Positions 24,176-33,560 of a stretch of 64,000 bases of DNA are shown here, piece by piece. This stretch comes from Azospirillum sp. TSA2s. Lineage in GTDB: Bacteria > Pseudomonadota > Alphaproteobacteria > Azospirillales > Azospirillaceae. Numbering within the stretch: position 1 is the first letter of the stretch; each line of letters opens with the position of its first letter. The DNA lies in the NCBI RefSeq assembly GCF_004923315.1, contig NZ_CP039649.1, positions 1 to 64,000 on the forward strand, given 5' to 3'. A model generated the notes under the pieces. The model did not search any database. It was not told where the DNA came from and saw only the letters and a list, made by a program, of their open reading frames with translations. Made by a program: the position numbers and the translations under genes.

Positions 24176-25765
24176 TCAGGCGGCGACGACCTTGTCGAAG
24201 TCGATGCCGAACTCTTCCATCAACAGCCGTGCGACGTTTCGGCCGGAAGCGGCGGTGACGCCGCCGCCGGGATGGGTGCTGGCTCCGCACAGGAAGAGCT
24301 GATCAACCGGCGACCGGTATTGGCCCCAGCCGGCCACGGGGCGGTTGCCGCCAATCTGCCAGGAATAGGAACCAAAATGAAGGATATCGGCGCCAATCAT
24401 CGCGTTGTTGTGGCGCTCGATGTCCAGCGGCGTCATGAACGAGAAGCCGAGGATGTTGTCCTCGTCCATGTTGGTGGTCAGCGCCTTCAGATCGTTCAGA
24501 AAGCCCTGGGCGACCTCGTTGCCGATGTCGTCCCAGCGCTGCGGACCACCATCCTTCAGGTTGTACGGGCAGAAGGCGTACATGTTCAGCACCCGCTTGC
24601 CCTCTGGCGCGCGTCCGCCCTTATCGACCGAGTCCTGCGTCACATAGGCGACGAAGTCCCGCCGGGGATAGCCCCGCTCGAGATCTCGGAACGCTTTCTC
24701 GAATTCCTCGGCGTTGGAATGCGACCGCTCGACCCAGAAGAAATCATCGACCGCCGGTCCCACCTTGTACTTCGGAGCTTCCTTGAGGGCGACGTGCATG
24801 TTGAAGGGCTGGAAGCTGCTGGGCTTCAGCCCGCGGATCCGTGTCTCGAACCCATCGGGCAGCGCGACGCCGGGCACCATGTGCGGGAAGATCTGCTTGG
24901 CGTGGAGGTTCGTGACCACCGCGCGGGTTGCCAGGATTTCCTCGCCGCTCTCCAGAATGACGCCGGTCGCTTTCTGGCCGTCGAGCTTGATTTGCTTGAT
25001 CGGGCTGCTGGTCCTGACCACGCCGCCGTGCGATTCGAGGCAGGCGCGCAAGGCGTCGGCGAACGCGCCCGACCCGCCGGCCGGCACACCCACTCCGTAG
25101 CGGTGCATAAAGGGCAGGATGATGTAAAAGCCGAAGCCGGTGCCGTTGTCGAACGGGTTGATCATGGCTTCCGATGCGTAGCGCGCCAAGGCGATCTTGA
25201 CCTTGTCGTTCTCGAACCACTCGCCGATCAGATCCCAGGAACTGATGGACATGGTGCGCAGCAGTTCACGCCCCTCCGGGCTGCTGTCCATCAGCATGGT
25301 CTGGTGCCCGTAGCTGGGCGGCGTGTTGAACATCCCCGTGACCATCAGGTCGAGCGTCCTGAACACATGTTCGTTGAAGCGGCGATACGCGTCGGCGTCC
25401 TTGGCCGAGAATTTGGCGATGGACTGCGCCGTCTTCTCCAGGTCGGTGTAGAATTCGAGCGTGGAGCCGTCGTCATAGAAGATCGACGTCATCTTGTCCG
25501 GATTGAGATAATTCAACCCGAACGTCGACAACAGCTTCAGTTCGTCGTTCCGCAGCAGGGGGTTGGCCTGCAACAGCGTATGGGCGACGGAGCAGACGTC
25601 GTGCTTGAAGCCGGGGATGGTCAGTTCGCGGGTCATCACCCCGCCGCCGACCTTGTCGTTCTTCTCGACGACGCAGACCGTCAGGCCCGCCTTGGCCAGA
25701 TAGCTGGCGGCGACCAAGCCGTTGTGCCCGCCGCCGGCAACGACGATGTCGTAGGTTTCAACCAT
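24176..25765 (-). CDS. Phytoene-desaturase-like FAD oxidoreductase
   Basis: A 529-residue flavoprotein of the CrtI/PYROXD2-like group. The N-terminal dinucleotide-binding motif GGGHNG (residues 11-16) and the conserved Glu of VVEKN fit FAD binding, and the C-terminal PVDQLFLCGASTHPGGGVTA is the family's second FAD-contact signature. Relatives desaturate or isomerise hydrophobic polyene or cyclic substrates. It is last-but-one in the operon with a Rieske oxygenase and extradiol dioxygenase, so it probably dehydrogenates a ring or side chain of the same pathway. The substrate is unknown. Confidence 0.85.
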   Translation of the reverse strand: MVETYDIVVAGGGHNGLVAASYLAKAGLTVCVVEKNDKVGGGVMTRELTIPGFKHDVCSVAHTLLQANPLLRNDELKLLSTFGLNYLNPDKMTSIFYDDGSTLEFYTDLEKTAQSIAKFSAKDADAYRRFNEHVFRTLDLMVTGMFNTPPSYGHQTMLMDSSPEGRELLRTMSISSWDLIGEWFENDKVKIALARYASEAMINPFDNGTGFGFYIILPFMHRYGVGVPAGGSGAFADALRACLESHGGVVRTSSPIKQIKLDGQKATGVILESGEEILATRAVVTNLHAKQIFPHMVPGVALPDGFETRIRGLKPSSFQPFNMHVALKEAPKYKVGPAVDDFFWVERSHSNAEEFEKAFRDLERGYPRRDFVAYVTQDSVDKGGRAPEGKRVLNMYAFCPYNLKDGGPQRWDDIGNEVAQGFLNDLKALTTNMDEDNILGFSFMTPLDIERHNNAMIGADILHFGSYSWQIGGNRPVAGWGQYRSPVDQLFLCGASTHPGGGVTAASGRNVARLLMEEFGIDFDKVVAA

Positions 25766-25875
25766 CGGAATTTCCTCAGGAAAAATGTGTTCCGGACGTC
25801 CATGGCCGGACCGTCACGCTGGAAAGGGTTGGCGGCCTGTTCGAAGAACCCCGAACGGAGGCGCCGTTTCGATCT

Positions 25876-26790
25876 TTACTGGAAATCCTCCAGCGGACGG
25901 ACGCTCGGCCCCAGGATCGGGCCGGTCACCTCGTGCCCCCACAGGCTCAACCGCTCCGGGTTCAGTTCGAAGGGATCGCCCGGCCATGGCTCGAATTCAT
26001 GGATGGCTTCCACCACGAAACCCGACGGCGTGAAATGATAGAAGGAGAGGTGTGGATCCTGGGTGTGCTGGCCCAGCGTCATCTGCATTTGGATCCCGCG
26101 CTTCTGCACGATGTCGTAGGTTTCGCCGAGATCGCGCAAGGTGGCGAAAAAAATGCCGATGTGCTGCAATCCCATAGAGCCCGGCCGCAGACCATAGGCG
26201 ATGTCGTGGCTGGTCTTGTTGTTCAGCTTCGAGCGGAAGAAGCCGGTCTTGCCCTTGCCGGCACCCGCCCCATACCAGTGGAAGCCCATGACGTCGATCA
26301 GGAAGCTTTCCAGAGCGGGCGTGTATTCGGGGGTGATCACGACGATGTGACCGAGACCGCGCTCGTCGGCGACGAATCTGCGGTTGGGCAGGCCGGACAC
26401 GAAGGAGTGCGGATCCCACTTCTGCCCGTAGAACAACTCGTGCTGGAAACCGACCGGATCCTTGAAGCGGATCAGTTCGCGCACACCGCGGAGTTTGCGG
26501 AGCGCCTCGTCGCCAACGGTGATCTCGACGCCGGCCGCCCGGAATTTTTCGACCGCGGCGTTGAACGCCACCCGGCCGACGGCTTCCCAGCCGATGTAGC
26601 TCACGCGATCGATCGGACCGGGGTGGATGGCGATGCGGTGACGGCGGTCGTCCATGCGCAGATACAGGGATTGCTCGTCCCCTTCCGGCGCGACGCCGAC
26701 CCCCATGCCCAGCACGTTCGGCCCGTAATCCCGCCAGGCATCGATGTTCGGCGACTCGATGCCGATGTAGCCAACGCCGATGATGTCCAT
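25876..26790 (-). CDS. Type I extradiol (BphC-like) ring-cleavage dioxygenase, copy 1
   Basis: A 304-residue two-domain VOC enzyme predicted to open a catechol-type ring next to the diol with Fe(II) and O2. The iron ligands fit BphC numbering: His148 (GLGHIV), His210 (LQHIG), Glu261 (FVVEA). The second-sphere residues are also present: His195, His242 and Tyr251. It therefore looks catalytically competent. It starts at ATG 26790; a longer upstream frame has no support. A close paralogue is at 37271. The neighbours encode a Rieske oxygenase and an amidohydrolase, which would act just before and after it. Confidence 0.9.
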   Translation of the reverse strand: MDIIGVGYIGIESPNIDAWRDYGPNVLGMGVGVAPEGDEQSLYLRMDDRRHRIAIHPGPIDRVSYIGWEAVGRVAFNAAVEKFRAAGVEITVGDEALRKLRGVRELIRFKDPVGFQHELFYGQKWDPHSFVSGLPNRRFVADERGLGHIVVITPEYTPALESFLIDVMGFHWYGAGAGKGKTGFFRSKLNNKTSHDIAYGLRPGSMGLQHIGIFFATLRDLGETYDIVQKRGIQMQMTLGQHTQDPHLSFYHFTPSGFVVEAIHEFEPWPGDPFELNPERLSLWGHEVTGPILGPSVRPLEDFQ

Positions 26791-26959
26791 GTTTCGCCCC
26801 CTGGGATAGCTTTGACGTATTGGTTCGGGCGCGTTCCGCCGAGGGCACGGGCCGCGGCAGGCCGAAACGTCCGGCGGCCCGTGTCTGGTTCCGCAAGCCG
26901 AAGGCTCGCGGTTTCGGTGGAGTCCGGGAACCGCCGGTTCCCGAATGCGCGGGCTTCGG

Positions 26960-28267
26960 TCAGAGCGCCGATTCGGCGGCGGCGGCGGCGAACATCTTGT
27001 TGATGTCGCCGGAGGTGACCGGACCGTCCTTTCGGACCTGGGGAACCGCACCGCCAAGGCCGAGCATCGGCTCGGTCTTCACATGCTTGGCGCGGGCCTT
27101 GAGGGCGCCGACCGTGCAGTTCTCGCGCCCCAGGACGGAGAACGGGTCGTAGGAGAACTCCCGCATGACGTTCAGGTGGGTCACCTTGTCGATCGTGTCC
27201 TTGGACAGGTGCTTGAGGTCTTCCCACAGCAGTTCGGCGGAGTCCGGCCAGGTGCAGTCGGAATGCGGATAGTCGCATTCCCAGGCCACCATGTCCTCGC
27301 CGACGTCCTTCAGGTTGGCGAGGCCGAAGCGGTCCTCGATGAAGCAGGTGATGATGTGCTTGCGGAAGATGTCGCTCGGCTTCTGGCTGCCGAAATCCGT
27401 TCCGGTCCAGGAACCATGGTGCCGGTGGGTGAAGTCGGCGCGTTCCAGCAGGTAGGGGATCCAGCCGATGCCGCCCTCCGACAGGGCCATCTTCAGGTCC
27501 GGGTATTTCTTCCACATCGGCGCCCAGATCCAGTCGGCGGCGCTGTTGGCGATGGAGATCGGCATCGACGTGATCCAGGCGTCGATCGGCGACAGGTCCG
27601 AGGCGTGCTCCGCATGGTTGCCGGTGCCGATGTGGCAGCTGATGACCACCTGGTTGTCGGCGCAGACCTTCCACAGCGGGTCCCAGTAGTCGTCGTGGAT
27701 CGACGGATAGCCGAGCTGGGCGGGGTTGTCGGAGAAGCTGATGGTGTGGACGCCCTGGGCGCTCAGGCGCTTGACCTCGGCGACGGCGGCCGGGATGTCC
27801 CACATCGGGACCAGGCACAGCGGGATGAAGCGTCCGGGCGCGGCGTTCGCCCAGTCGTGCAGGTGCCAGTCGTTGTAGGCCTGGATGGCGGCCAGCGCGA
27901 CGTCGCGGTCGGGGTGGGCCTGGAACTTCTGGCCGGCGAAGCCGGGGAAGGTCGGGAAGCAGATCGAGCCGAGCACGCCGTTGGCGTCCATGTCCTCGAC
28001 GCGTGCCTTGATGTCCCAGGTGCCGCGCCGCATGTGGTCGTAGCTCAGCGGTTCCATGCCGTATTCGGTCTTGGGGCGGCCGACCACGGCGTTGAGGCCC
28101 ATGTAGCCCCATTTCTTGCCTTCGAACACCCAGACGTCGCGCTCGCCGATCCGCTCGATCTTCGGCTCGCGGCCCTTGAAGCGGGCCGGCATGTGGGGAG
28201 CGAAGGCGTTGGGCGGTTCGATCACATGGTCATCGACGCTGACGAGAATCATGTCTTCACGATTCAT
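26960..28267 (-). CDS. Amidohydrolase-superfamily enzyme (ACMSD-like), copy 1
   Basis: A 435-residue COG2159-type metal-dependent enzyme. Family members include ACMSD and gamma-resorcylate/5-carboxyvanillate decarboxylases; others are hydratases or hydrolases. Candidate metal ligands are the N-terminal DDHVIEPP, the His of VISCHIGTGNH and the Asp of CDYPHSD. Its place after a ring-cleavage dioxygenase suggests decarboxylation or hydrolysis of the ring-opened product. It has a nearly identical-looking paralogue at 40526 (88 of the first 100 residues match by eye). Confidence 0.85.
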   Translation of the reverse strand: MNREDMILVSVDDHVIEPPNAFAPHMPARFKGREPKIERIGERDVWVFEGKKWGYMGLNAVVGRPKTEYGMEPLSYDHMRRGTWDIKARVEDMDANGVLGSICFPTFPGFAGQKFQAHPDRDVALAAIQAYNDWHLHDWANAAPGRFIPLCLVPMWDIPAAVAEVKRLSAQGVHTISFSDNPAQLGYPSIHDDYWDPLWKVCADNQVVISCHIGTGNHAEHASDLSPIDAWITSMPISIANSAADWIWAPMWKKYPDLKMALSEGGIGWIPYLLERADFTHRHHGSWTGTDFGSQKPSDIFRKHIITCFIEDRFGLANLKDVGEDMVAWECDYPHSDCTWPDSAELLWEDLKHLSKDTIDKVTHLNVMREFSYDPFSVLGRENCTVGALKARAKHVKTEPMLGLGGAVPQVRKDGPVTSGDINKMFAAAAAESAL

Positions 28268-28320
28268 CGTGACGGTCCTTCCGACGGAGATTTTAAAAAA
28301 TGGGAGGAGGCGTGAGCCGA

Positions 28321-28878
28321 TCAGAGGAAGACGCCGAGATTCGGCATGCCGAGCGCGCTCTGGTCGAGGATGATCTCGCGGCGGGCCAGCTTGAAGCTTC
28401 CATCGACGCGGCGGACGAGGTCGCGGCGTTCGGCGCTCATCAGGTCGAACTGGTCGGCGTCGTAGCGGCTGCGGGTCATCAGGATGTAGCTCGACACCTC
28501 GAACTCGTCCGGGTTGGCCGTGCCGCTGACCAGAAGGTTGGTGATCAGGCGGCGGCAGCGTGAGGGCGGGTCTTCGGCATAGGCGCTCCGGGTGTTCATC
28601 AGACGCGCCACCCGCAGCTTGAGCGAGCCGATATCCTCTTCGAAGTGGAACATCGTGCGGACGATGGTCTTGTCGAATTCATGGGTCGGCCGGGTTTGCC
28701 GGAGCGGGGCGGTGTAGAGGATATCCTCGGCCAGCAGACCCACCCAGTCGTTCAGGCGGATCTGGTCGAGCAGCGCCGCTTCCTTGAACAGGAAGGTCTG
28801 CACCTCGTTGTAGACGGGGGAACCGATGGCGACGGGGTTGTCGAACCCCGCGATCGTGACGGTGGCGGAAGCGGTCAT
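28321..28878 (-). CDS. Rieske ring-hydroxylating oxygenase, beta subunit, copy 1
   Basis: A 185-residue small subunit (SnoaL/NTF2-like fold) that supports the alpha3beta3 oxygenase hexamer. The family signature ends SKIILD-type here as FKLARREIILDQSALG. ATG 28878 (MTASATVT) is preferred over ATG 28887 because AAGG sits 8 nt before it. It lies between the alpha subunit and the amidohydrolase, as expected for an aromatic-oxygenase operon. Confidence 0.9.
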   Translation of the reverse strand: MTASATVTIAGFDNPVAIGSPVYNEVQTFLFKEAALLDQIRLNDWVGLLAEDILYTAPLRQTRPTHEFDKTIVRTMFHFEEDIGSLKLRVARLMNTRSAYAEDPPSRCRRLITNLLVSGTANPDEFEVSSYILMTRSRYDADQFDLMSAERRDLVRRVDGSFKLARREIILDQSALGMPNLGVFL

Positions 28879-28930
28879 GGAGCCCATCCTTGATGGTCGG
28901 TCGATGCATGGGGCGGGAAGGCGGAGAGGG

Positions 28931-30304
28931 TCACCCGGCGTTCAGCATCAGGTCCCGCCATTGCAGCCACCAGTTCCACTGGGTGTCGTCCTTGGTGAAG
29001 CCTTCGTAGACTTCGGCCGGGCCGACCCACCAGGACGGGCGTTCCGGGTTGTGAATCGCCTGATACTTCAGCGTGATGTTGCGCGCCTGGGCGCCCTTGG
29101 CCAGGACCGCCTGATCGAGCCAGGGATCGGAATCGTCCTGTTCGATCATGCCCGACGTGCCGAGCATGCGGACGCCCATCTTCCGCATGGCGTCCTTCAT
29201 CTCCTGCGGCGTGTCCTTTTCCGCCAGCAGCCAGTTGACGAACTCCATCTTGTCGACGCCGCGCGGCATGTAGGTGTGCACCGCGAACAGGCCGAGTGGC
29301 TTGCCGCCGGGCTGTGGCACATAGACATGTTCGATGATCAGGTTCGGGAAGATGTTGCCGACCTGGGGCGGCTGAAGCAGCAGCTGCTCGATCTGCTCCG
29401 TGCTCAGATGCCGCTCAAGCTCGGGGGCCATCGACGGGATGATGCCCGGCGGGGCGAGAATCTCCAGCCGTTCCGCCAGCGACAGGCTGGTGTCCTTGAG
29501 GGCGGCGCCGCGCTCGAACTTCTGCGCCATCGGCATGCAGCGCAGCGAATGGCCCAGCTTCGAGGTGACTTCGACGCCCAGCATGGAGGAGGTCAGGTCG
29601 CCGCTGCCGAACCCGGCGAGCTGGCCGAGCCACTCGTGCAGGGTGTAGGCGTGGAAGCCGTCCGACGCCGACTGTTCGGAGGCCGACTTCCAGTTGGCGC
29701 GCAGGACGAAGCGCTGCGGCGGACCCAGCGCCTCCAGCCCCTTGTCGGTGCGGTCGAACAGCATGTCGAAGTACCATTTCATCTCGCCGAGGAACTCGTC
29801 GAGCGAGGGGCCGTCGATGTTCCAGGTCGCGAAGATGAGGCCGCCATAGAGGGTGACGCGGGCCTTCTTCAGGCTCAGCTGCTTCTTGTCCAGAAGTTTG
29901 CCGTGCATCGTCTCGCCGCCGACCGGCGAGCCGATGAACGCGCCGTCCGGGCGGAAGGCCCAGCCATGATACGGGCAGCGGTGCGTCGGAGCGTTGCCGG
30001 CATCGGAACGGCACACCCGCATGGCACGGTGCGGACAGACGTTGAGGGTGACATGGATCTCACCGTTGCGGTCGCGCGCCACCAGGACCGAATCCTCGCC
30101 CAGCGCGCGGATCATGAAATCGTTGGGGTTCGGAATCTCGCTTTCATGGCCGAGGAGCTGCCACACCTTGCCGAAGATCCGCTCCATTTCGATCTGGTGG
30201 AGTTCCGCATCGGCCAGGGTTCGGACACGGACTTCCCGCGTGTCGACATCGATCAGGTCTTCGATGCGGGTGCCGTCCGACAGGCGCCTCTCAAAACTGC
30301 TCAT
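28931..30304 (-). CDS. Rieske ring-hydroxylating oxygenase, alpha subunit, copy 1
   Basis: A 457-residue catalytic subunit. The Rieske [2Fe-2S] ligands are Cys90, His92, Cys110 and His113 (CPHRAMRVC ... CPYHGW). The mononuclear iron site is DGFHAYTLH with His218 and His223, and Asp215 is the likely electron bridge. It inserts O2 into an aromatic or cyclic substrate with electrons from a ferredoxin and reductase. It starts at ATG 30304 with AGGA upstream and is first in the leftward operon alpha-beta-amidohydrolase-extradiol-FAD enzyme. No dedicated reductase gene is in the window. Confidence 0.92.
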   Translation of the reverse strand: MSSFERRLSDGTRIEDLIDVDTREVRVRTLADAELHQIEMERIFGKVWQLLGHESEIPNPNDFMIRALGEDSVLVARDRNGEIHVTLNVCPHRAMRVCRSDAGNAPTHRCPYHGWAFRPDGAFIGSPVGGETMHGKLLDKKQLSLKKARVTLYGGLIFATWNIDGPSLDEFLGEMKWYFDMLFDRTDKGLEALGPPQRFVLRANWKSASEQSASDGFHAYTLHEWLGQLAGFGSGDLTSSMLGVEVTSKLGHSLRCMPMAQKFERGAALKDTSLSLAERLEILAPPGIIPSMAPELERHLSTEQIEQLLLQPPQVGNIFPNLIIEHVYVPQPGGKPLGLFAVHTYMPRGVDKMEFVNWLLAEKDTPQEMKDAMRKMGVRMLGTSGMIEQDDSDPWLDQAVLAKGAQARNITLKYQAIHNPERPSWWVGPAEVYEGFTKDDTQWNWWLQWRDLMLNAG

Positions 30305-30870
30305 TGACGTTCCTCCAGAATGTTCGATTTTCTCGTTGCCTGTCCCGGTTCTCAATCGACGGGCCGGGGCCTGTGGCCGGCAAAACGGCACCCCCGACAG
30401 GCATGGGGACGCAGCGCGCCGAACCCCTTGATCCAGGTGCGCAAACCGTCGGGCAGCCGATGCCCCGGCCCGAGGACAGGCGATCTCCGCTGCTGGTTTT
30501 TGATGCCCTGCCCACGCGGAAGCGCAGCCCCTGTGGCGCTCGACGTTTCCGCAAGGGAATTCAGTCAGGCACGAGGATCATCACCGTCCACGCGCCGTCT
30601 CCCTGGCTCGCCCCCGTTTTCCGTGCCGGATGGGGATCGATTTATTGAACACATTTCGATATTATGTTCAAAATGTTGGCGCGGTCAACAATGACCACAG
30701 CGGATGAAGGGGAGTTTCCTGCGACATTCTGGCGCATCCAGGCACGTGCGCCCACTGCCCCGCGCGTTGACGGAATCCCCGGCGACGGCGTTCCGCCTTG
30801 TCTTCTTGGACCCAGTCCAAAGGAGGCGTGATTTTCTGGCGTTCTTCAGGACGATGGGATAACCGATTGC
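30305..30870. promoter_or_regulatory. Divergent control region, leftward Rieske operon / TetR gene
   Basis: This 566-bp gap separates the leftward oxygenase operon from a rightward TetR gene. It holds the inverted repeat at 30645-30671 in a locally AT-rich stretch. I see no convincing gene in it; the short open frames lack support. Confidence 0.55.
30645..30671. promoter_or_regulatory. Operator-like inverted repeat TTGAACA-N13-TGTTCAA
   Basis: Perfect 7-bp arms 13 nt apart in an AT-rich stretch. The same geometry occurs before the P450 gene (TTAGACA-N13-TGTCTAA) and, imperfectly, before the second Rieske alpha gene, where ATTTTGAACAT is also conserved. It is probably a shared regulator site, perhaps for the adjacent TetR protein. 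Confidence 0.55.
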
Positions 30871-31533
30871 ATGGGAAGCGAATCAATGCCGGCGGTGGAT
30901 GTGACGCACTCTCGCCCGGAACACGGCAAGCGGGAAACCCTCAAGCGGCTTTTGGCCGTGTCACGGCGGGAGTTCGCCGCCAAAGGCCTTGCGGGCGCGC
31001 GCGTCGATGTGATCGCGCAACAGGCTGGTGTCACCAAACAGCTCGTCTACCATTATTTCGGATCGAAGGAGGCGCTGTTCGCCAACGTCCTCGACGAGTC
31101 GTCCTTCGATGTCATGTCGGAGCTTCTTGCGCTGGACATCGATGACCTGCAACCGCCGGACGCCATTCTGTTTTTTCTGGACGCGATCTTCACGCGGTAC
31201 AAGACCGACAAATGTCTCGGCTCTCTCGCCCAGGAGGGCATCCGCTATCACGAGAACCACAGCACACCCGCAAACAAGTTCATCGGGATGGCTCCGGCGC
31301 TGGTCGCCAAGCTGGACCTCGTTCTCAAGCGAGGGGCTCGACGGGGCGATTTCCAGCCCGGCATCGATGCCCGCCTGTTCCTTGCAACGGCGGCGCTGAT
31401 CACGTCGGGCGGCTTCACCAACCGCTATTCGGTTTCATCCATCGTCGGATTCTGCACGACCTCCGAGGAGGGAATGGCGGCGTGGCACCGTCACGCCGCC
31501 GACTTCATCATGGCGGCGATCCGCGCCCGTTAA
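30871..31533 (+). CDS. TetR-family regulator, first of two
   Basis: A 220-residue TetR repressor. The N-terminal HTH is VDVIAQQAGVTKQLVYHYFG, followed by SKEALF; the C-terminal ligand domain is less conserved. It is divergent from the leftward Rieske operon and read toward an SDR gene. Its position makes it the candidate reader of the TTRRACA-N13-TGTYYAA sites, though LysR or the other TetR could also bind there. The ligand is probably a pathway substrate or intermediate. Confidence 0.88.
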   Translation: MGSESMPAVDVTHSRPEHGKRETLKRLLAVSRREFAAKGLAGARVDVIAQQAGVTKQLVYHYFGSKEALFANVLDESSFDVMSELLALDIDDLQPPDAILFFLDAIFTRYKTDKCLGSLAQEGIRYHENHSTPANKFIGMAPALVAKLDLVLKRGARRGDFQPGIDARLFLATAALITSGGFTNRYSVSSIVGFCTTSEEGMAAWHRHAADFIMAAIRAR

Positions 31534-31567
31534 CGGCGTGCCGCGCGACACATCGACAGGAGACAAC

Positions 31568-32329
31568 ATGAGTGGTCGTTTGACAGGGAAAGTCGCGCTG
31601 ATCACCGGAACCGGTGGCGGTCAGGGACGGGAGGCGGCGCTGCGCTTCGCGGCGGAAGGGGCGATGGTGGTCGGCTGCGACATCGACGCCGCGGCGAACG
31701 AACGGACGATCGCGCTCGTCCGCGACGCCGGCGGGCGGATGGGCGGAACGGCGCCGGTCGATCTCGGCGATCCGGACGACGCGCGGCGCTGGGTCGAGCG
31801 GGCGGCCGACGAGCATGGCCGGATCGACATCCTCTACAACAACGCCTCGGCCGCCCGATTCGGCACGGTCGCCGAGCTTTCGGTCGAGGATTGGCGTTTC
31901 ACCATCCGCAACGAGTTGGACCTTGTCTTCCACACCACCAAATTCGCTTGGCCGTTCCTGGCGGGGCAGGGCGGCGTGATCATCAACATCGCCTCGGTCG
32001 CCGGGTGGGGCGGCAGCGCCCATGCCGGCCTCGTCGCGCATGCCGCGACCAAGGGAGCGGTGGTGGCGCTCACCCGGCAGCTTGCGCTCGAAGGGGCGCC
32101 CAAGGGCATCCGCGCCGTCAGCATCAGCCCCGGCTTCATCCTGACGCCCGGAACGGCCAAGGTGCTGGAAAATCCGGCCGTCCTGAAGGGGATCCTCGAC
32201 CACATCCCGTTGAACCGGCCCGGCCAGCCGGTCGAGGTCGTCGGGTTGGCGCTGTTTCTCGCGTCCGACGATGCGTCCTACATCACGGGGGCCGATTTCG
32301 TCGTGGATGGCGGAATGATGGCGTCCTGA
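31568..32329 (+). CDS. SDR-family oxidoreductase with His in place of catalytic Tyr
   Basis: A 253-residue short-chain dehydrogenase. The nucleotide-binding TGTGGGQG and the NNAS-type motif (YNNASA) are present. The active-site Ser is at IASVAGWGG, but the YxxxK motif reads HAATK, so the general-acid Tyr is replaced by His while the Lys remains. ATG 31568 has AGGAG upstream and is preferred over the ATG at 31538. It follows the TetR gene by 34 bp, so the two may be co-transcribed. Confidence 0.8.
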   Translation: MSGRLTGKVALITGTGGGQGREAALRFAAEGAMVVGCDIDAAANERTIALVRDAGGRMGGTAPVDLGDPDDARRWVERAADEHGRIDILYNNASAARFGTVAELSVEDWRFTIRNELDLVFHTTKFAWPFLAGQGGVIINIASVAGWGGSAHAGLVAHAATKGAVVALTRQLALEGAPKGIRAVSISPGFILTPGTAKVLENPAVLKGILDHIPLNRPGQPVEVVGLALFLASDDASYITGADFVVDGGMMAS

Positions 32330-32370
32330 CCGTCGGCGCGCCCCGGCCAGGCCGGGGCGTCCGTTCCCGC

Positions 32371-33150
32371 TCAGAACAGCCCGCTGTAGGCGCCGCCGTC
32401 CATCTGGAGGCTCTGGCCGGTGATGTAGCCGGCGTGGACGGAGCATAGAAACGCACAGGCCGCGCCGAATTCTTCCGGTCTGCCGAGGCGCCGGGCCGGG
32501 ATCTCGCGGATGATGCGCTCCCTTGCCTCGCCGTCCGTGATGGACTTGGCGCGGGCGAGCCGTTGCGTCATGAAGCGGATGCGGTCGGTGTCGAATTTTT
32601 CCGGCATCAGGCTGTTGATGGTCACGTTGTCGCGCGCCACGTCGCGGGACAACGCCTTGCTGAAGGCGGTCAGCCCGGTGCGTGCCGCCGCCGACAGGCC
32701 CATCGCCGCCTGGGGCGATTTGACCATCGCCGACGTGATGTTGACGATCCGCCCGAAACCCCGCGCCCGCATGCCGGGCAGCACGGCGCGGATCAGCAGC
32801 GTTCCAGCCAGCATGTTGCTTTCCAGCGCCGCCATCCAGGCGGCGTGATCCCAATCCTCGAGCGTGCCCGGCGCGGGGCCGGCGTTGTTGTTGACGAGGA
32901 TGTCCGGCTCCGGACAGGCGGCCAGCAGCGCCGCGCGCCCGGCGTCGGTCGCAACGTCGGCCAGGACGGTGCGGGGGCGCTGGCCGGTGGCGGCGCAAAT
33001 CTCGTCCTCGGCGCTGGACAGGTGGGCTTCGGTCAGGCCGTTGATCACGAGCTGGACGCCTTCCCGGGCCAACGCCAGCGCGCACGCCCGGCCGAGACCG
33101 CGGGAGGAGGCGCAGACGATCGCCCGTCGTCCGGACAGGCCAAGATCCAT
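32371..33150 (-). CDS. SDR-family protein lacking the Tyr-Lys catalytic pair
   Basis: A 259-residue SDR fold protein. The cofactor region reads CASSRGLGRA, and NNNAG is present. The active-site segment is MGLSAAARTGLTAFS: aligned on YxxxK, Tyr is Ser and Lys is Arg. A recognised SDR subgroup annotated as 3-oxoacyl reductase-like has such an LSxxxRxG pattern, so the protein may be functional with a different mechanism or be a binding protein. It is convergent with the preceding SDR and 14 bp downstream of a small VOC gene on the same strand. Confidence 0.75.
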   Translation of the reverse strand: MDLGLSGRRAIVCASSRGLGRACALALAREGVQLVINGLTEAHLSSAEDEICAATGQRPRTVLADVATDAGRAALLAACPEPDILVNNNAGPAPGTLEDWDHAAWMAALESNMLAGTLLIRAVLPGMRARGFGRIVNITSAMVKSPQAAMGLSAAARTGLTAFSKALSRDVARDNVTINSLMPEKFDTDRIRFMTQRLARAKSITDGEARERIIREIPARRLGRPEEFGAACAFLCSVHAGYITGQSLQMDGGAYSGLF

Positions 33151-33164
33151 GGGGTCGAACCTCT

Positions 33165-33560
33165 CTATCTTGCGGGTGCCGGTTCCGAAGGATCGAAATC
33201 GATCTCCACCTCGACACCGTTCGGATCTAGGAAAAAAAGCTGCCACGTGCGGAAGGGCTTCGGCGCGCGGACGAGCCGGTGAGCGATGCCTCGGGAGCCG
33301 ATCCACTCAACCGTACCGATCAGATCCTGTCCCCAAAACGCCATGTGGTCCAGCACGCCCCTGCGGGGGGTCGGCATGTCCGCCTCGCGAACTTCGATCA
33401 CGTGGAGCAGCGCCTTGCCGTTGGCGTAGAGCCACAGGCCGGGGACCGGAAAGTCGGGCCGAGGGCCGGAAACCAGTCCCAGGCCTTGATAGAAATAGCG
33501 TGTCGCGGGCAGGTCCGCGGTCACGATCGTGAAGTGGTCCATGGTCTGGATGATGGACAT
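33165..33560 (-). CDS. Single-domain VOC protein
   Basis: A 131-residue glyoxalase/bleomycin-resistance/dioxygenase fold protein. The betaalphabetabetabeta units are visible (MDHFTIVTADLPATRYFYQG at the start; FFLDPNGVEVEIDF at the end, with the metal-ligand Glu position in VEVEIDF). ATG 33560 (MSIIQTMDH) is preferred over the TTG at 33566. Small VOC proteins bind a divalent metal and act as isomerases, epimerases or dioxygenases; the reaction is unknown. It is transcribed leftward with the SDR that follows. Confidence 0.75.
   Translation of the reverse strand: MSIIQTMDHFTIVTADLPATRYFYQGLGLVSGPRPDFPVPGLWLYANGKALLHVIEVREADMPTPRRGVLDHMAFWGQDLIGTVEWIGSRGIAHRLVRAPKPFRTWQLFFLDPNGVEVEIDFDPSEPAPAR

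Noticed and set aside
25933..27003. Long plus-strand open frames opposite the VOC and amidohydrolase genes
   Set aside because: They are antisense shadows of high-GC coding DNA; the minus-strand frames carry the complete catalytic motifs.
30320..30694. Small ORFs in the divergent control region
   Set aside because: No ribosome site, no family, unusual composition, and they overlap the predicted operator.
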